A stretch of 64,000 bases of DNA, from NCBI RefSeq assembly GCF_037126465.1, contig NC_088201.1:3105001-3169000 (forward strand), given 5' to 3'. Under the pieces are notes generated by a model that was not told where the DNA came from, did no database searches, and was given only the letters and a program-made list of their open reading frames with translations. The translations under genes and the position numbers were made by a program. This document shows, one piece after another, positions 42,652 to 64,000 of the stretch (positions are counted from its first letter, which is position 1; the number at the start of each line of letters is the position of its first letter). The stretch comes from Ornithodoros turicata. Lineage: Eukaryota; Arthropoda; Arachnida; Ixodida; Argasidae.

Positions 42652-43995
42652 TAACAGCAAATTGGGAGAGTACAGTTTTGCAGTAAAAGGACAGCACATT
42701 TATTATGTAGTTCGGACACTCCGCTTGACTTTTATCGGTAGCTGGTTCTCAAAGTCGTCTTCTGCTATCCTAGCAGGCCGTGGTCTCTCTGGCAGCTGAT
42801 AGAGGCCGATATGACAATGACGTTAGTGTCGGGCCCACACATACGGTGGAGTCCAATGACCAAGGAAACCTATCCGAAGTCACAACACCACAGTACATAT
42901 GCGAGCATGACTCAGTGCGACACGGCAGCTTAGCAGTGGAATCCACACTCTGAGAAAAAAGGGAGTCAAGCTGGAGTTAAGCAGGAGTAAAAGTTTATTT
43001 TACTCCCACCGGGTCAAGATAACTCCATTGAAAAGTCCCACGCTCGCGGTTACTCCGTCTTGCTGTTATCGTAACTCCTTCGACCCTTTCTGTACTCCGT
43101 CATGAGAGTATAATAAACGAGCAGGATCGGCGGCCAATTTCGCCTGGAAGCGTGCTTCCCCTGCAATGCTCCTTAACAACGCGTTTTCGCGAAAAGCGGT
43201 TAGAATTTTTGCAAGTGCGCAAGCAGATTCGGTTACCTCGACGTGTAACTTACTTAATAAAATACGGAGCACACACCTACCTCTAATCTCTGTTGTTCCC
43301 CTGGCGAATAAAAAATTATACATGGTAGCCTATGAGAAAGAAACCGAAACTGTGCTCTGTCGTGATTTTCAGTGCAGTGCCTTTTAGCAAGGTGCGCAAC
43401 CTGTTTCACGATTACTGTGTCGCTGTCTTGCATATGACATAAAGGTTTCGATATTACGCCGACGAGATTTTGTCCCCGTTCCCAGAATTCGGGTTGCCGC
43501 CAATCCTGAGAATGGACGAGAATGGCGCGAACCAGGTTTGACTTACTGCAAGTACCTCTGCTCTGGCTGTTCAATGTGAAGCTTATTACTTTCCCTGGGA
43601 CAGGGTTCAAATTGAAAAAATTCAAATGGGAAGTGTGCAAAGGAGAGTAGACGAAAAGAAAATTCCTTGGCTCAACATAATAGCAGCATTTCGTGTTTGT
43701 CTCGTACTTCAAACAATTTTCCCAAAATGTGACCTCTTGTCTGTTCTGTGCATCTGTAGCATGCATGAACCAAGTGGAAGGAAAGTAGGTCATTTGATAT
43801 GTATACCATACGAGTGAGTTTGAGACCTGTATCTGCTGTCTTGTGATATTTTCCTCACGGTGAGGCTACTAAATAACGTTCTTTCAAAATTAAAGACTGC
43901 GGTGGTGCTTTTGAGTGCACTGTAGGGTCATGCTGTGCGTCCTGGAAGAATTTGAGGAAGCTAGTCGTCATTAGAGGTTTATTTTCACCCTGTAA

Positions 43996-44190
43996 TAGAC
44001 GATATGCATAAATCCCAGATGCCAGTGCAATGCGGTACATCTTGTGAGCCTGTTCGTTCCTTTGGCACCATCCTTCTCTCCCTCATTCCGAACCTGATGC
44101 CATCAGGAAGGAGAAGGAAGCGCCAGGGAATGAACAGGCTCCCAAGACACTGCATCGCACTGGCGCCTGGGATTTATGCATATCGTCTAT
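43996..44190. repeat. Inner inverted repeat of element B2
   Basis: AATAGACGATATGCATAAAT at about 43997 and ATTTATGCATATCGTCTATT at about 44170 are perfect complements, with GAGCCTGTTCGTTCC and GGAATGAACAGGCTC inside. Possibly a second foldback nested within B2. Confidence 0.75.
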
Positions 44191-44214
44191 TGGGGGTTAG
44201 TTGGACTCCACTAT

Positions 44215-44640
44215 CGGGGTTAACATAACTCCATCATCAGAGCTTACTATACTCCCTCACTGGCATTTCATATACTCCCCCACAAGTGTTTGATAAGCTC
44301 CCTCACAGGCTTTTAGTATGCTCTTCCATGGGAGTTAGCCTAACTCCATTGAAGGTGTTTAGTGTACTCCATCACATGGTTTAACCTGAGTCCATCAGAG
44401 GTGTTTAATATACTCTGTGACAAGGGTTAACCCAACACCATTGGAGGGGTCCATCATACTCCAGCATATGGATTAACCCAACTCTGTCAGAGGTGTTCAG
44501 TATACTCTGTCACAGGTTGAACCCTACACCATGGGGGGTGTTTATTATACTCTGTGACAGGGTTTAGCTCAACTCCCTCAGAGGTGCTTAATATACTCCG
44601 CAACAGGGGGTTAACGGAACTCCGCTGTGGGTTTTTAACC
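44215..44640. repeat. About 46-bp minisatellite made of 23-bp half-units
   Basis: Units such as GAGGTGTTTAATATACTCTG followed by ...TTAACCCAACTC... repeat about nine times with periods of 45-47 bp. Each unit has one TACTCC-like and one AACTCC-like motif, the same motif found at the ends of B2. Confidence 0.75.
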
Positions 44641-44924
44641 TTACTCCCTCTTGTCCTGGAGTTAAGGTAACTCCTCAGAAGCCTAAAATTTTGCACCTGG
44701 GAGTTACAGCTTTTTGCCCCGACAAAGGAGTGTTTTTGACTCCCTTTTTTCTCAGAGTGCAGAGCGCACTGTCCACGACTTGACCTCTGTTCGTTGACCT
44801 AGTCTCTTTTCTTGCGCGCAGCGTGTTTATTTCCTCCAGCTTTGAAAAAAGTGGACATGTGTTGGGTATAAATCCCGTTACGGAGCACGTAGGCATGTTC
44901 ACAGGCTTCTCGTCGAGTGCTATA

Positions 44925-45456
44925 CACTCTAAGAAAAAAAGGAGTAAAACGGGGAGTAATTGCAGCTTCTACTCCTCTAGTCTGCAATTACTCCACATTT
45001 TAGTCCCCTAACCCAACATTTAGTCCCGACATTTACTCCCCAGGACGGCAAATTGTCACTAAACTTTGCGAATGGTCTCCTGAATGCGACAGTCTACGTA
45101 AATATGTGGCCCTGGTCAATTTGAACGACATAAGGCTGTATAACTCAGACAACGTAGCAATTTTCCAGCCACACAGAGTAAGAAACAGTTAACGCATCTT
45201 TCTTCGCAAACTGTGCCCTGGTATGGCGCAAGATTTTATATCACTCGATATATCACGGTTGACGGTTTGCTTCAAAGTATTTTCATGCATGCGCGCCAAT
45301 TATGAACCTGGGACTCTTACAACAGCGCGTGAAATGCGGTCTTCACTCTGTGACATTCATTTACTCCCGTGCATTTACTCCCGAAAGGGACTATTTTTTG
45401 TGGCAATGCAACTACTCCCCAAAAGGAGTAAAAGTACTCCTTTTTTTCTTAGAGTG
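44925..45456. mobile_element. CACT-end foldback element B3, 532 bp, TA duplication
   Basis: Ends CACTCTAAGAAAAAAAGGAG... and ...CTCCTTTTTTTCTTAGAGTG, TA at 44923-44924 and 45457-45458. GGAGTAAAA/TTTACTCC motifs cluster at both ends; the centre is unique sequence. Confidence 0.87.
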
Positions 45457-45772
45457 TAGGCGGACCGGTGACAATGAATAAGACTATGAAATATGGTCGG
45501 TGAGGAAATGGTGCAGCACTAAAAAAAGTATCGGTATCGGTAACGATACGGAGATCGCGATACCGTAAATTTGTAACGGAAATACTTTTCCGATACCGCT
45601 TTAAAAAAGTATCGCGATCCGCTCTCCGATACCGAAAAAAGTATCGACTACTGTAACGCCATTACTTCTAACTGCGTTACGTACAACACTGAATTTGGGG
45701 CGTGACGTGTTCTCTTAGTTTCGAATCTGATCATCGTCTGCGGTGAAATTAGAATGCTATAGTTTCGGAATT

Positions 45773-45830
45773 TGTGGTGGTGGTGGTGGTGCCGTTGTCG
45801 GCCTCACAGAGGTGGGCAACGTCACGACTG
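45773..45830 (-). mobile_element. SINE 3' end, minus strand
   Basis: GTGGTGGTGGTGGTGGTGCC, then CGGCCTCACAGAGGTGGGCA, then CGTCACGACTGAG: the reverse complement of the SINE 3' module with (ACC)n tail seen at 5490-5585. Confidence 0.6.
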
Positions 45831-45969
45831 AGGGAATATGTGTGTAATACTCGTGTCGCGTGTCGAAATCGCCCGCAATGTGGCCTTAGGTAAAGGAACG
45901 TTTAGAATACCAGGGGGCGTGGATCTGCTCGCTCATGGTGATAGAGTCGTGAGGCTGGGTAGTTGGTAC

Positions 45970-46962
45970 CCGTCTTGGGCAGTAACTAATACCCCTGTCA
46001 CACGGGCATTTCGATCCTTCTCGAATCCGATCTGCATCGAACTTCCCGAGCACGCTCGAGTTTTGACGCTGCTACACGGCCACTTTCAATGCGCATTGAA
46101 TGGTTGACGGTGTCGAGAATATAGGCAAATGAATAAACGGAACTCATTCATTTCGCGTTTCCTATATAACAGCGATATTAGTGGTAATTTATCGCATACC
46201 GATGTAAGCATCATTTGTAGCTTCGCGCGCATGTCCGTCTTAAGTTATGACAGTTCACCGGGGTCGAGGATGCAAATGGCGGCCGTCGAGCCGTCTTGAA
46301 ATTCTCAATCCTGTTATGGGAACTGTCTTGAGTGAAGCAGGATCAAAGTTCGATCCTGCTTGGAAGCGGCCGTGTAGCACGTACCATCCGATCTGCATTG
46401 GGTTCAAGCAGGTTCGGTCCAGCAGGATCGAAAATGCCCGTGTGACAGGGGTATAAGTTACTTTTAACTTGTAACTGTACCTAGGTACTTTTGGAGGAAA
46501 CTAGTTACATTTCCAGAGAAGTAGCTTTTAACTGTAACTAGTTACTATTTATGTGGATGTAACTGCAAAATGTAGTCACTGGAATAAATGTCGTCCTTTT
46601 TTTTTCTTTACCCTACCTACCGTGTGGGATAACCGCGTATTAACTTATACTGCTCCTGGTTAAGTGCAAGACAACTTTTATCGCACTTCAGTAAATGTAA
46701 ATAAATGTATGTTATTAACATGTTATGTTATTGCCTTGTGTTTTTGAAATAAATAAAAAAATAAAACAATTGTATCACCTTCCCATGGTCATTTTTATAA
46801 AAAGTAACTGTAATGTGACTAAGTTACGTTATCTCAGTAACTGTAACTGTAACTAGTTACTCGACCACGAAAGTAACTACAACTGTAACTTAGTTCCTAT
46901 TTGTGTCAGATAAACGGTAATTGTAACTCAGTTACTTTTTAGAAGTGACTTACCCAAGACTG
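45970..46962. mobile_element. hAT MITE with exact 8-bp duplication, hosting a nested element
   Basis: Ends CCGTCTTGGGCAGTAACTA... and ...AAGTGACTTACCCAAGACTG. GTTGGTAC flanks it at 45962-45969 and 46963-46970. The interior is packed with GTAACTAGTTAC-like motifs. It contains the 460-bp TA-flanked element at 45992-46451, leaving about 530 bp of hAT sequence. Confidence 0.9.
45992..46451. mobile_element. Nested MITE, 460 bp, TA duplication
   Basis: Ends CCCCTGTCACACGGGCATTT... and ...AAATGCCCGTGTGACAGGGG, flanked by TA (45990-45991, 46452-46453). It sits inside the hAT element only about 20 bp from its left end. Superfamily not assigned beyond a 2-bp TA target. Confidence 0.87.
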
Positions 46963-46985
46963 GTTGGTACATGATAAACTTCAAT

Positions 46986-47104
46986 CGAGGCAGCCAGGTT
47001 CACAAATGGAAGCTTTGAGTGTCTAGGTAAGTGCAGTAAATATAAGTGCAGCTTTGAGCGTGTGGTGTGCTTCTTCCTAATCCATTGTGAATCTGGCTGC
47101 TTCG
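46986..47104. mobile_element. Short MITE, about 119 bp
   Basis: GCAGCCAGGTTCACAAATGG and CCATTGTGAATCTGGCTGC are inverted ends. The GGTTCACAAA core resembles the ends of the 7199-8092 element. The target duplication is unclear. Confidence 0.65.
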
Positions 47105-47131
47105 ACTCGAGTCTGCTTGTTTATAGTAGTA

Positions 47132-47797
47132 CAGTCAAACCTCGCTTTACGAACACCCTTCGTTTCTCAGAAAATCGTTCGTAAATCGAGGTATTCGTAA
47201 ATTGAGGTCCGAGGTGTGCAGTACACAAATACCTCACAAAACCACGGGAAATTGATTTGAATAAGTTTTATTTTTGAAAATACTGCGTAATTGTGCTTTG
47301 TGCACCGTACTTTCTGCGGGGTCTATCCTGTTTAGAAGAGATGACAGAAGTCTGACTGTTTCCAACGGCAAAGATCACGCTTGTCACCGGCTGTCAGGAC
47401 TGAACGCCTTCTCTTGGAACGGCAAGAGGTTTCCATCTCGGAGACCTGGTCCAAACTCACAACCGTTGGGCTGTAAACGCCCGAATTATTCTTTCAGGAA
47501 ATGGCGAATCATGTTTGTGGAACGTAGTGGCGTTGGGACATTGTATGTTTGACCTTGGCAGCATGTACTGAGGAACTTTGATTATCCTCCGGTCCATTGG
47601 CCTGTCCTCTGTTCGTATATCGAGGTCAGAATGGTTTGGCTACTTTGGGTCCGTTCCCTAATAATCTGTTCATAGTTCGGATATCGAGGGTTCGTAAAAC
47701 GAGGTCAAAATACACGGAAAAAGTTTGGTTCCCTGTGGAGCCGTTCGTAAGTTGAGGGAATTCGTATATCAAGGGTTCATAAAACGAGGTCCGACTG
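47132..47797. mobile_element. pogo/Tigger-like MITE, 666 bp, TA target
   Basis: Ends CAGTCAAACCTCGCTTTACG... and ...ATAAAACGAGGTCCGACTG, flanked by TA (47130-47131, 47798-47799). Sub-terminal TTCGTAAATCGAGG/ TTCGTATATCGAGG motifs repeat. A 92-codon frame at 47274-47552 is inside it but shows no DDE motif. Confidence 0.83.
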
Positions 47798-48120
47798 TAG
47801 TTCCAAGGTCATGCTGAAGACGAGGAAGTTCCAGTCCTTCCACCCCCCGAGAGCCTTTCGCACGGAATCAAAAATAAGCAACTCACGTCCCTTGCAGCCA
47901 ACTTCTCAATGTGTTGCTACAACGGTTAAGTAGTGGAATCTTCTTTATTTTGACACTCCCGTAGTTATTTACACAAGTTGAATCTTATGAGACACTGCAT
48001 ATAGGTCATCTTTTGCTGGTTGGTCCTTCTCAAGTTAAAAAGAACAAAAAAAAAGAAGAAGAGAGGATGTTCACTCTAAACTTCATGCAATAAATTCATC
48101 TGAAGGGCAATCGTCATATC

Positions 48121-48366
48121 TGGGGGCTTAATCGCTTCATCGCCGTTACGGTCGTTACAAGCTAACGAGTGGCGGGAAATTCAAAAAGGCGGGCGGGTAA
48201 TTTAAAAAGGTGGCCACGTGATAAAACACGTGCACGGCGCTCTTCGCGCGATACGTGAAGGCCGTGGTACACGTCACGCGCAATGTGTCACGTGTCCACC
48301 TTTTTGAATTTCCCGCCACTCGTTAGCTTGTAACGACTGTAACGACGATAAAGTGATTAAGCGCCC
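48121..48366. mobile_element. MITE with about 60-bp TIRs
   Basis: GGGGCTTAATCGCTTCATCG... and ...CGATAAAGTGATTAAGCGCCC face each other, extending through CGTTACAAGCTAACGAGTGG and GGCGGGAAATTC, with CACGTGATAAAACACGTG near the centre. No clear target duplication. Confidence 0.75.
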
Positions 48367-48461
48367 TGGTGTGCGATAACGTTTTGAAGATAGGGGAAAA
48401 AAAGAAAAGAAAGAACGTACGTAACCTGAACAATCATGGTAATCGAATTATAAGTTATTCA

Positions 48462-49192
48462 TAGGGTTTCGCGTTTTCGGCATTTGCCGAAAATTGCCGA
48501 TAAATACCGGACGAATATTTTTTTCGAAATTCGGCATGTTCCGAAAAAAAATCCGAATTATACTCTCGCATATGGTGCTACTTGCCGAAAATGCCGGTAC
48601 CCGATTATGTTTCTTCCGCCACCGTGAGGGGCCGCTAACCTCTGGTTTACGAATAAAACCGTCCCCTGTAACACTTATGAGTGGGTGAACGGGAGCCCGT
48701 CAACAAAGGAGAGGAAATCCTTCGCGTCTTCAATGTCTTCCTATTAAGCTGCTGTCCTTCAATGAATCATGCCCGTACCTGTCATTAGTCGAAGATTAGC
48801 ACGTCTAATCAGGACTCAGGAGCCGTCTTTTTGAGGTGGTTGGCGCGAAATCCTAAGGCAGTCTCTCCAGCGGCTGCGAAATGGGATGCCAGAGGAAAGT
48901 TCCTGATGAATATGTGAAAGAAAATCCTGGTTTTGAAGTATCGTCTGTAGCAGGGATTGACGGTTTGATATGCACGCATGTTTCATTTCGTAATCTCATC
49001 ATTTAGCTGTATTTCACTCGGTTTTTTTAGGGAAATAGCTCCTCCCTGTGTAATTCTGCCGATTTTTCAGCAGCTATTTCTGGCACAAACGTTCTAAAAT
49101 GCCGAAAATTTCCACATTGGACGAAACATATAAATTCCGAAAAATGCCGGACGAAACTTGGCAGGCATAAATGCCGAAAACGCGGAACCCCA
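48462..49192. mobile_element. hAT-type MITE, 731 bp
   Basis: Ends TAGGGTTTCGCGTTTTCGGC... and ...GCCGAAAACGCGGAACCCCA, flanked by GTTATTCA (48454-48461) and CTTATTCA (49193-49200), 7 of 8 identical. The interior is rich in TGCCGAAAA/TTTTCGGCA motifs. Confidence 0.78.
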
Positions 49193-49860
49193 CTTATTCA
49201 GTGCCCTGCCGTGTTTGAAACTAAGTTCAATTTTGTAATTGGGGACAGGATCGCACACGTACAAAAGGTACGTGGTATCCTTCTGTAGTTGACAGTGGTA
49301 TCCTCAGAGATATCCTAGGTCAGGTGCGAATACCCAGCACGTAACGTAACAACACAACCAAGCACAAGTTTGCGAGACTCCCGTGCAAGAACTTGCAGGC
49401 TTTCAAAATACTGTGCATGAGGGAACATCTTTGACAGAATTGTTCAGAGATGTGACATTAGAAACGCAGGGTGGCCGCCGATAAATTGTAAAATATATAG
49501 CCTTGGACGGCCCTGTGTATTTCAGAACGTTTCGAGTGTGATGTGTTGGAAATATATAGCTTTAAAATGCATCAAATGGGAAGACTGTCAGCGTCACCAC
49601 AGGACATATTGCAGGTGTAGCGGAAACGACTATAATCACGAGAAAGAAAAAGCTGTTCCCAACTCAATTTTGAACTGCTTAATCACTTCAGATGAATGAC
49701 TAAATCGCGTCTATTTATGGCTCGTATTGTTTTCGATGTGGTCCAGTTTCCGATGAGAATAAATAATAGTGAACATCACCTCCTCAGGACCAACGAATAT
49801 CCCATGCTTAACCAGTCACGCTTCGCCGTCACCGACAGCCCAAGCCACAGAGGTGCTAAC
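49193..49860. other. No gene recognised
   Basis: Downstream flank of the receptor kinase gene on the minus strand. No clear AATAAA on the minus strand close to the stop codon was seen; the transcript end is unknown. Confidence 0.3.
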
Positions 49861-49867
49861 GAAAGGA

Positions 49868-50010
49868 AAGTTAGGTAGCAAGCGAGCTGGTGGTGACGAT
49901 CCATGACTTGAAAACCCGAGACGAGGTAGGGCGTGGTAGGGCCAGGTAGGTAGACCGTGTTTGTGTTTGTCTGTTATCGTCCCTACCTCGTCTCGGGTTT
50001 TCAAGTCATG
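49868..50010. repeat. Hairpin repeat, copy 3, with variant arms
   Basis: Flank GTAGCAAGCGAGCTGGTGG, then arms GACTTGAAAACCCGAGACGA and TCGTCTCGGGTTTTCAAGTC. The arms match each other but differ from the arms of copies 1 and 2 at shared positions. Confidence 0.65.
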
Positions 50011-50667
50011 CAGAGATGTGCCCTTGCCTTTCGCTCCATGCAACGTGCTTGACTCGTGCCATGCACTTTGGGTTGGTCCTGGCCACACGTCATAGTAAAG
50101 CTCGTTATACAAACAATTTCAATTGAGAGTTAGTTATGCACGTTATAGACGCCGCCATTGTTACACGTAACCATAAAGATGGTTACTTCCAGTAAAACAC
50201 GTAGGTCGGCACAACGTTGAGTCGACATGTGTGGACTCGTGCACATCTGGCCACTCCAATGATAACGACCCTGGCGCTCACTCAGCCGATACGATGCTCT
50301 CGGAGGAATATGGTTGAGGAAGAAGCAACTTACACCAGAATTCGTTAATTTAATGCGTTATTGCGCTCGTGGAAAAAATCTCGGCAAGCGCCCAAATGGT
50401 GTAGAAACGAAGTCACGTGACCTCCAAATGATGTTGCCTATGAGGTGTGGTCAGGACAAGATAGTTATTTTGCCACAAGCGACCGCGCTTGAGAGTGGTT
50501 AAGAAAATGGCGGGGGTAAAACATCCCTATGGTCCCAGCTAACTCTAGGTGTCCGCAGACTAGGTGCACGTTTTCAGTGACACTGTCCCGCGGATCCCGC
50601 TTCGTGCAGCGAACAGCAGTCTCTTCTGAAGCGCTGGGCTCTCCGGGGTTTCTTCAGGACGTGTAAA

Positions 50668-62199
<11,532 letters not shown>

Positions 62200-62334
62200 C
62201 TGAGATTTAAAAAAAAAAGGGGGTGGTGGAAAATGAAACACAGCGTTGGAGACCTCACTCGTGTGGGCAGCGTCGACGGGTGTAGCCGAGATGAAGGCCC
62301 AAAGATAGACGAGGCTAAAGGATTGTCTGTTATG

Positions 62335-62720
62335 TAATATTTATTTATTTATTTATTTACGTTAAGAGCCCGAAGGGGCATTACATAAGAGGGGTACAAC
62401 TGATGCATCCAAAATGAACAGCAACAATAGAACAATCTTACATAGATAACAAAGATATTATAAGAGTTAATTAGATAATGAAATCAGACAAAGCAGCCTT
62501 AAACAGTGCTGCATCTTTAATTGTGACTATGGAAGATGGTAATGTGTCCCATTCTGAGATGGCCAATGGGATGGGTGATTTAATAAATGTAGTGGTTCGA
62601 GCCCTTGTTGCGGGTAATGTAACATGCATGATGAATACGCGCAAGTCGATGAGGCGGAGGAAGCAAACTCAAGTCAATTTCGAAACATGAAGAATAACAA
62701 AGATTATGTAAGAGACACAG
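62335..62720 (-). mobile_element. Retroposon 3' end with (AAAT)n tail, minus strand
   Basis: TATTTATTTATTTATTTATT at 62338-62360, then ACGTTAAGAGCCCGAAGGGGC and TTACATAAGAGGGGTACAAC. Read on the minus strand: body, GCCCCTTCGGGCTCTTAACG, then the (AAAT)n tail. The upstream extent (to 63000 or so) is uncertain; no RT motif. Confidence 0.5.
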
Positions 62721-63104
62721 CCGGGATATTTTCCTCCGGATTTCTAATGTTTGGATATCTTTTTTGAGAGCGGAGACACTTGTGAATCGTGAGTAATTTG
62801 AAGTTATGAACCCGACGGCTCTAGTTTGGATATTTTCCAGCTCGTTGATAACAGTCGACTGATAGGGGCTCCAGATAACTGCAGCAAACTCTAATTTCGG
62901 TCATATGTGCAAGGATGAGCAACTTTTAAAGACCGAGGAGTTTCTAGTGTAAGCACGCTTGTCATAAAACCTGAGACCCCTCGACTGGTGGGTTTCCACC
63001 AAGTCCTAGCGTAAAATGAGCCCAAATAACCAGCGCCCTTTTTCAATGTATCCTTCATAGAAACCGTTACCTATATACACGAAGCGACGATGACAATGTG
63101 GACA
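62721..63104. other. No gene recognised
   Basis: Probably intron or the body of the preceding retroposon. Confidence 0.3.
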
Positions 63105-63477
63105 CACTCTAAACTGAAAGACACCCTTCTGGGTGTAAATGGCTTGTCCTATAACTCACACCACTTTTTACACCGTATGGTCTGGAACACCCTTTTTAGA
63201 GGGTGTATTCTGCGTAAAACGCCCTTTGAAAGGGTGCTTTCCCTTGAAAATGCCTTCTTTTGCACCCTTTAAACACCCTTTTAGGAGGGCGTAAGATTGT
63301 TCCAGTGAAGGAAAGGGTGCAAAAGAAGGCATTTTCAAGGAAAAACACCCTTTCGAAGGGCGTTTTACAGAGAATACACCCTCTAAAAAGGGTGCTCCAG
63401 ACCATACGGTGTAAAAAGGGGTGTGAGTTATAGGACAAGCCATTTACACCCATAAGGGTGTCTTTCAGTTTACAGTG
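63105..63477. mobile_element. CACT-end foldback element A2, 373 bp, CA duplication
   Basis: Ends CACTCTAAACTGAAAG... and ...CTTTCAGTTTACAGTG, flanked by CA at 63103-63104 and 63478-63479. The interior is a tiling of ACACCC/GGGTGT hairpins as in A1 (39399-39787), with which it shares GTAAATGGCTTGTCCTATAA. Confidence 0.88.
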
Positions 63478-64000
63478 CAGGTTGAGGTTCTCTTACTGTT
63501 GGCTGAGAACACGACCAGCGCGATACCCCTTTCGCGACCACTTCGCAAAACGTGTGGCGCGATCTGCAGGCCATTTAATAGTTCCTCCGAGTATTATGGG
63601 AAATGCGTTCCTTCTGCATGCAGTATTCGAAGCTGATTCGTTCGCTCGCTTAGCTTGGCTTTCGTAGAATAGTGCTTGACGTATAGTTACATATTTAGAA
63701 CACGTCGCGTTGTATTTATTTGTTTATTCAATACGATTTGCTTTGGGGCTAAAGCCACCGGGTGCGCTTGACGTGGTCACGTCGCCCTACAAAATTGCAT
63801 ATGGCAAAGGCAAGCAGAAGAGAAACAAGTTGTGATATGGAGTAAACCTCAATACAATTACATGTCGTTATTACGTGATCCAAGAACCTCTGTATCCTTG
63901 AACGCTTATAACTAGAGACCAGACCTTCAGGCAAAATACCTATCCTTTCATTGCACTCCTATCGTGTTAAAGCACGCATTACGCGTTAAGAGAGCCAGTT
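63478..64000. other. No gene recognised; retroposon-like 3' end at about 63710-63780
   Basis: TGTATTTATTTGTTTATTCA followed by GCTTTGGGGCTAAAGCCACC reads on the minus strand as a LINE-type 3' end with an A/T-rich tail. No ectodomain exon of the kinase gene was seen here. Confidence 0.4.

Larger units (their letters stand above)
42946..44759. mobile_element. CACT-end foldback element B2, 1.8 kb, CA duplication
   Basis: Ends CACTCTGAGAAAAAAGGGAG... and ...CTCCCTTTTTTCTCAGAGTG, flanked by CA at 42944-42945 and 44760-44761. Both ends are rich in GGAGT/ACTCC. The interior holds a palindromic segment (43985-44190) and a 46-bp minisatellite (44215-44640). No transposase recognised. The largest member of the group. 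Confidence 0.82.
41939..45691. mobile_element. hAT-type element, 3.75 kb as found, hosting four nested insertions
   Basis: Ends CAGTGTTGTA... and ...TACAACACTG, flanked by AATTTAGG (41931-41938) and AATTTGGG (45692-45699), 7 of 8 identical. Its own sequence is rich in GTATCGGTAACGATAC-type palindromes near both ends. Nested: 42054-42348, 42473-42651, 42946-44759 and 44925-45456. Removing these leaves about 0.9 kb, a MITE without transposase. Confidence 0.8.

Noticed and set aside
44215..44640. CRISPR-like array of ACTCC-bearing repeats
   Set aside because: The whole 46-bp unit is repeated, not a repeat plus unique spacers; it is a minisatellite inside a foldback element.
63168..63453. Minus-strand ORFs with Cys/Pro/Phe repeats
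   Set aside because: They are translations of the palindromic ACACCC-rich foldback A2, not genes.

Overview
This window looks like animal nuclear DNA, most likely from a tick or a close chelicerate relative. There are no operons. Identifiable coding sequence is either split by GT...AG introns or belongs to transposable elements, and repeat insertions cover most of the rest. The tick attribution is inference: it rests on the mix of Tx1-, CR1- and I-like LINEs, Penelope-like GIY-YIG fragments, tRNA-headed SINEs and dense foldback MITEs, not on a species-specific gene.

The only host-type gene is on the minus strand at the right side (50668-62199). Six exons join in phase to give the last 398 residues of a receptor tyrosine kinase: juxtamembrane stub, one membrane helix, an NPxY motif, a complete kinase domain with Trk/MuSK/Ror-type hallmarks, and a short C-terminal tail. 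The ectodomain exons must lie beyond the right edge. Its introns hold foldback elements, a hAT element, pogo-like elements and SINEs.

Left region (1-13.4 kb): broken copies of Tx1-clade LINEs (1-1503, 1515-4040, 5592-7175, 10770-12525), an RNase H-bearing I-like LINE tail (4061-5418), a retropepsin scrap, composite SINEs with 11-12 bp target duplications, and TIR elements. Middle left (14-29 kb): a broken Tc1/mariner-type transposase, TA-flanked MITEs, a 3.5 kb inverted structure built from Penelope-like 3' ends, a solo LTR with a 4-bp target duplication, and a hAT-transposase-like pseudogene cut by two later insertions. At 29.3-34.2 kb lies the best-preserved mobile element: a CR1/L2-type LINE with two uninterrupted ORFs (PHD-like zinc/SGNH ORF1; endonuclease-RT ORF2). 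A TTA-flanked Harbinger-type MITE follows directly, and its empty site survives in a paralogous repeat at 38.77 kb. A Tx1 copy (34.96-37.8 kb) carries a 56-bp insertion derived from a Tx1 3' end.

From 39 kb rightwards, several hAT elements (8-bp target duplications) carry other elements nested inside them. A recurrent set of foldback elements shares CACT(G/C)T(A/T/G)A-like ends and a 2-bp target duplication but has interiors built from different amplified short motifs. This foldback group (at least eight well-bounded members plus two decayed ones) is the best candidate here for an incompletely described system.
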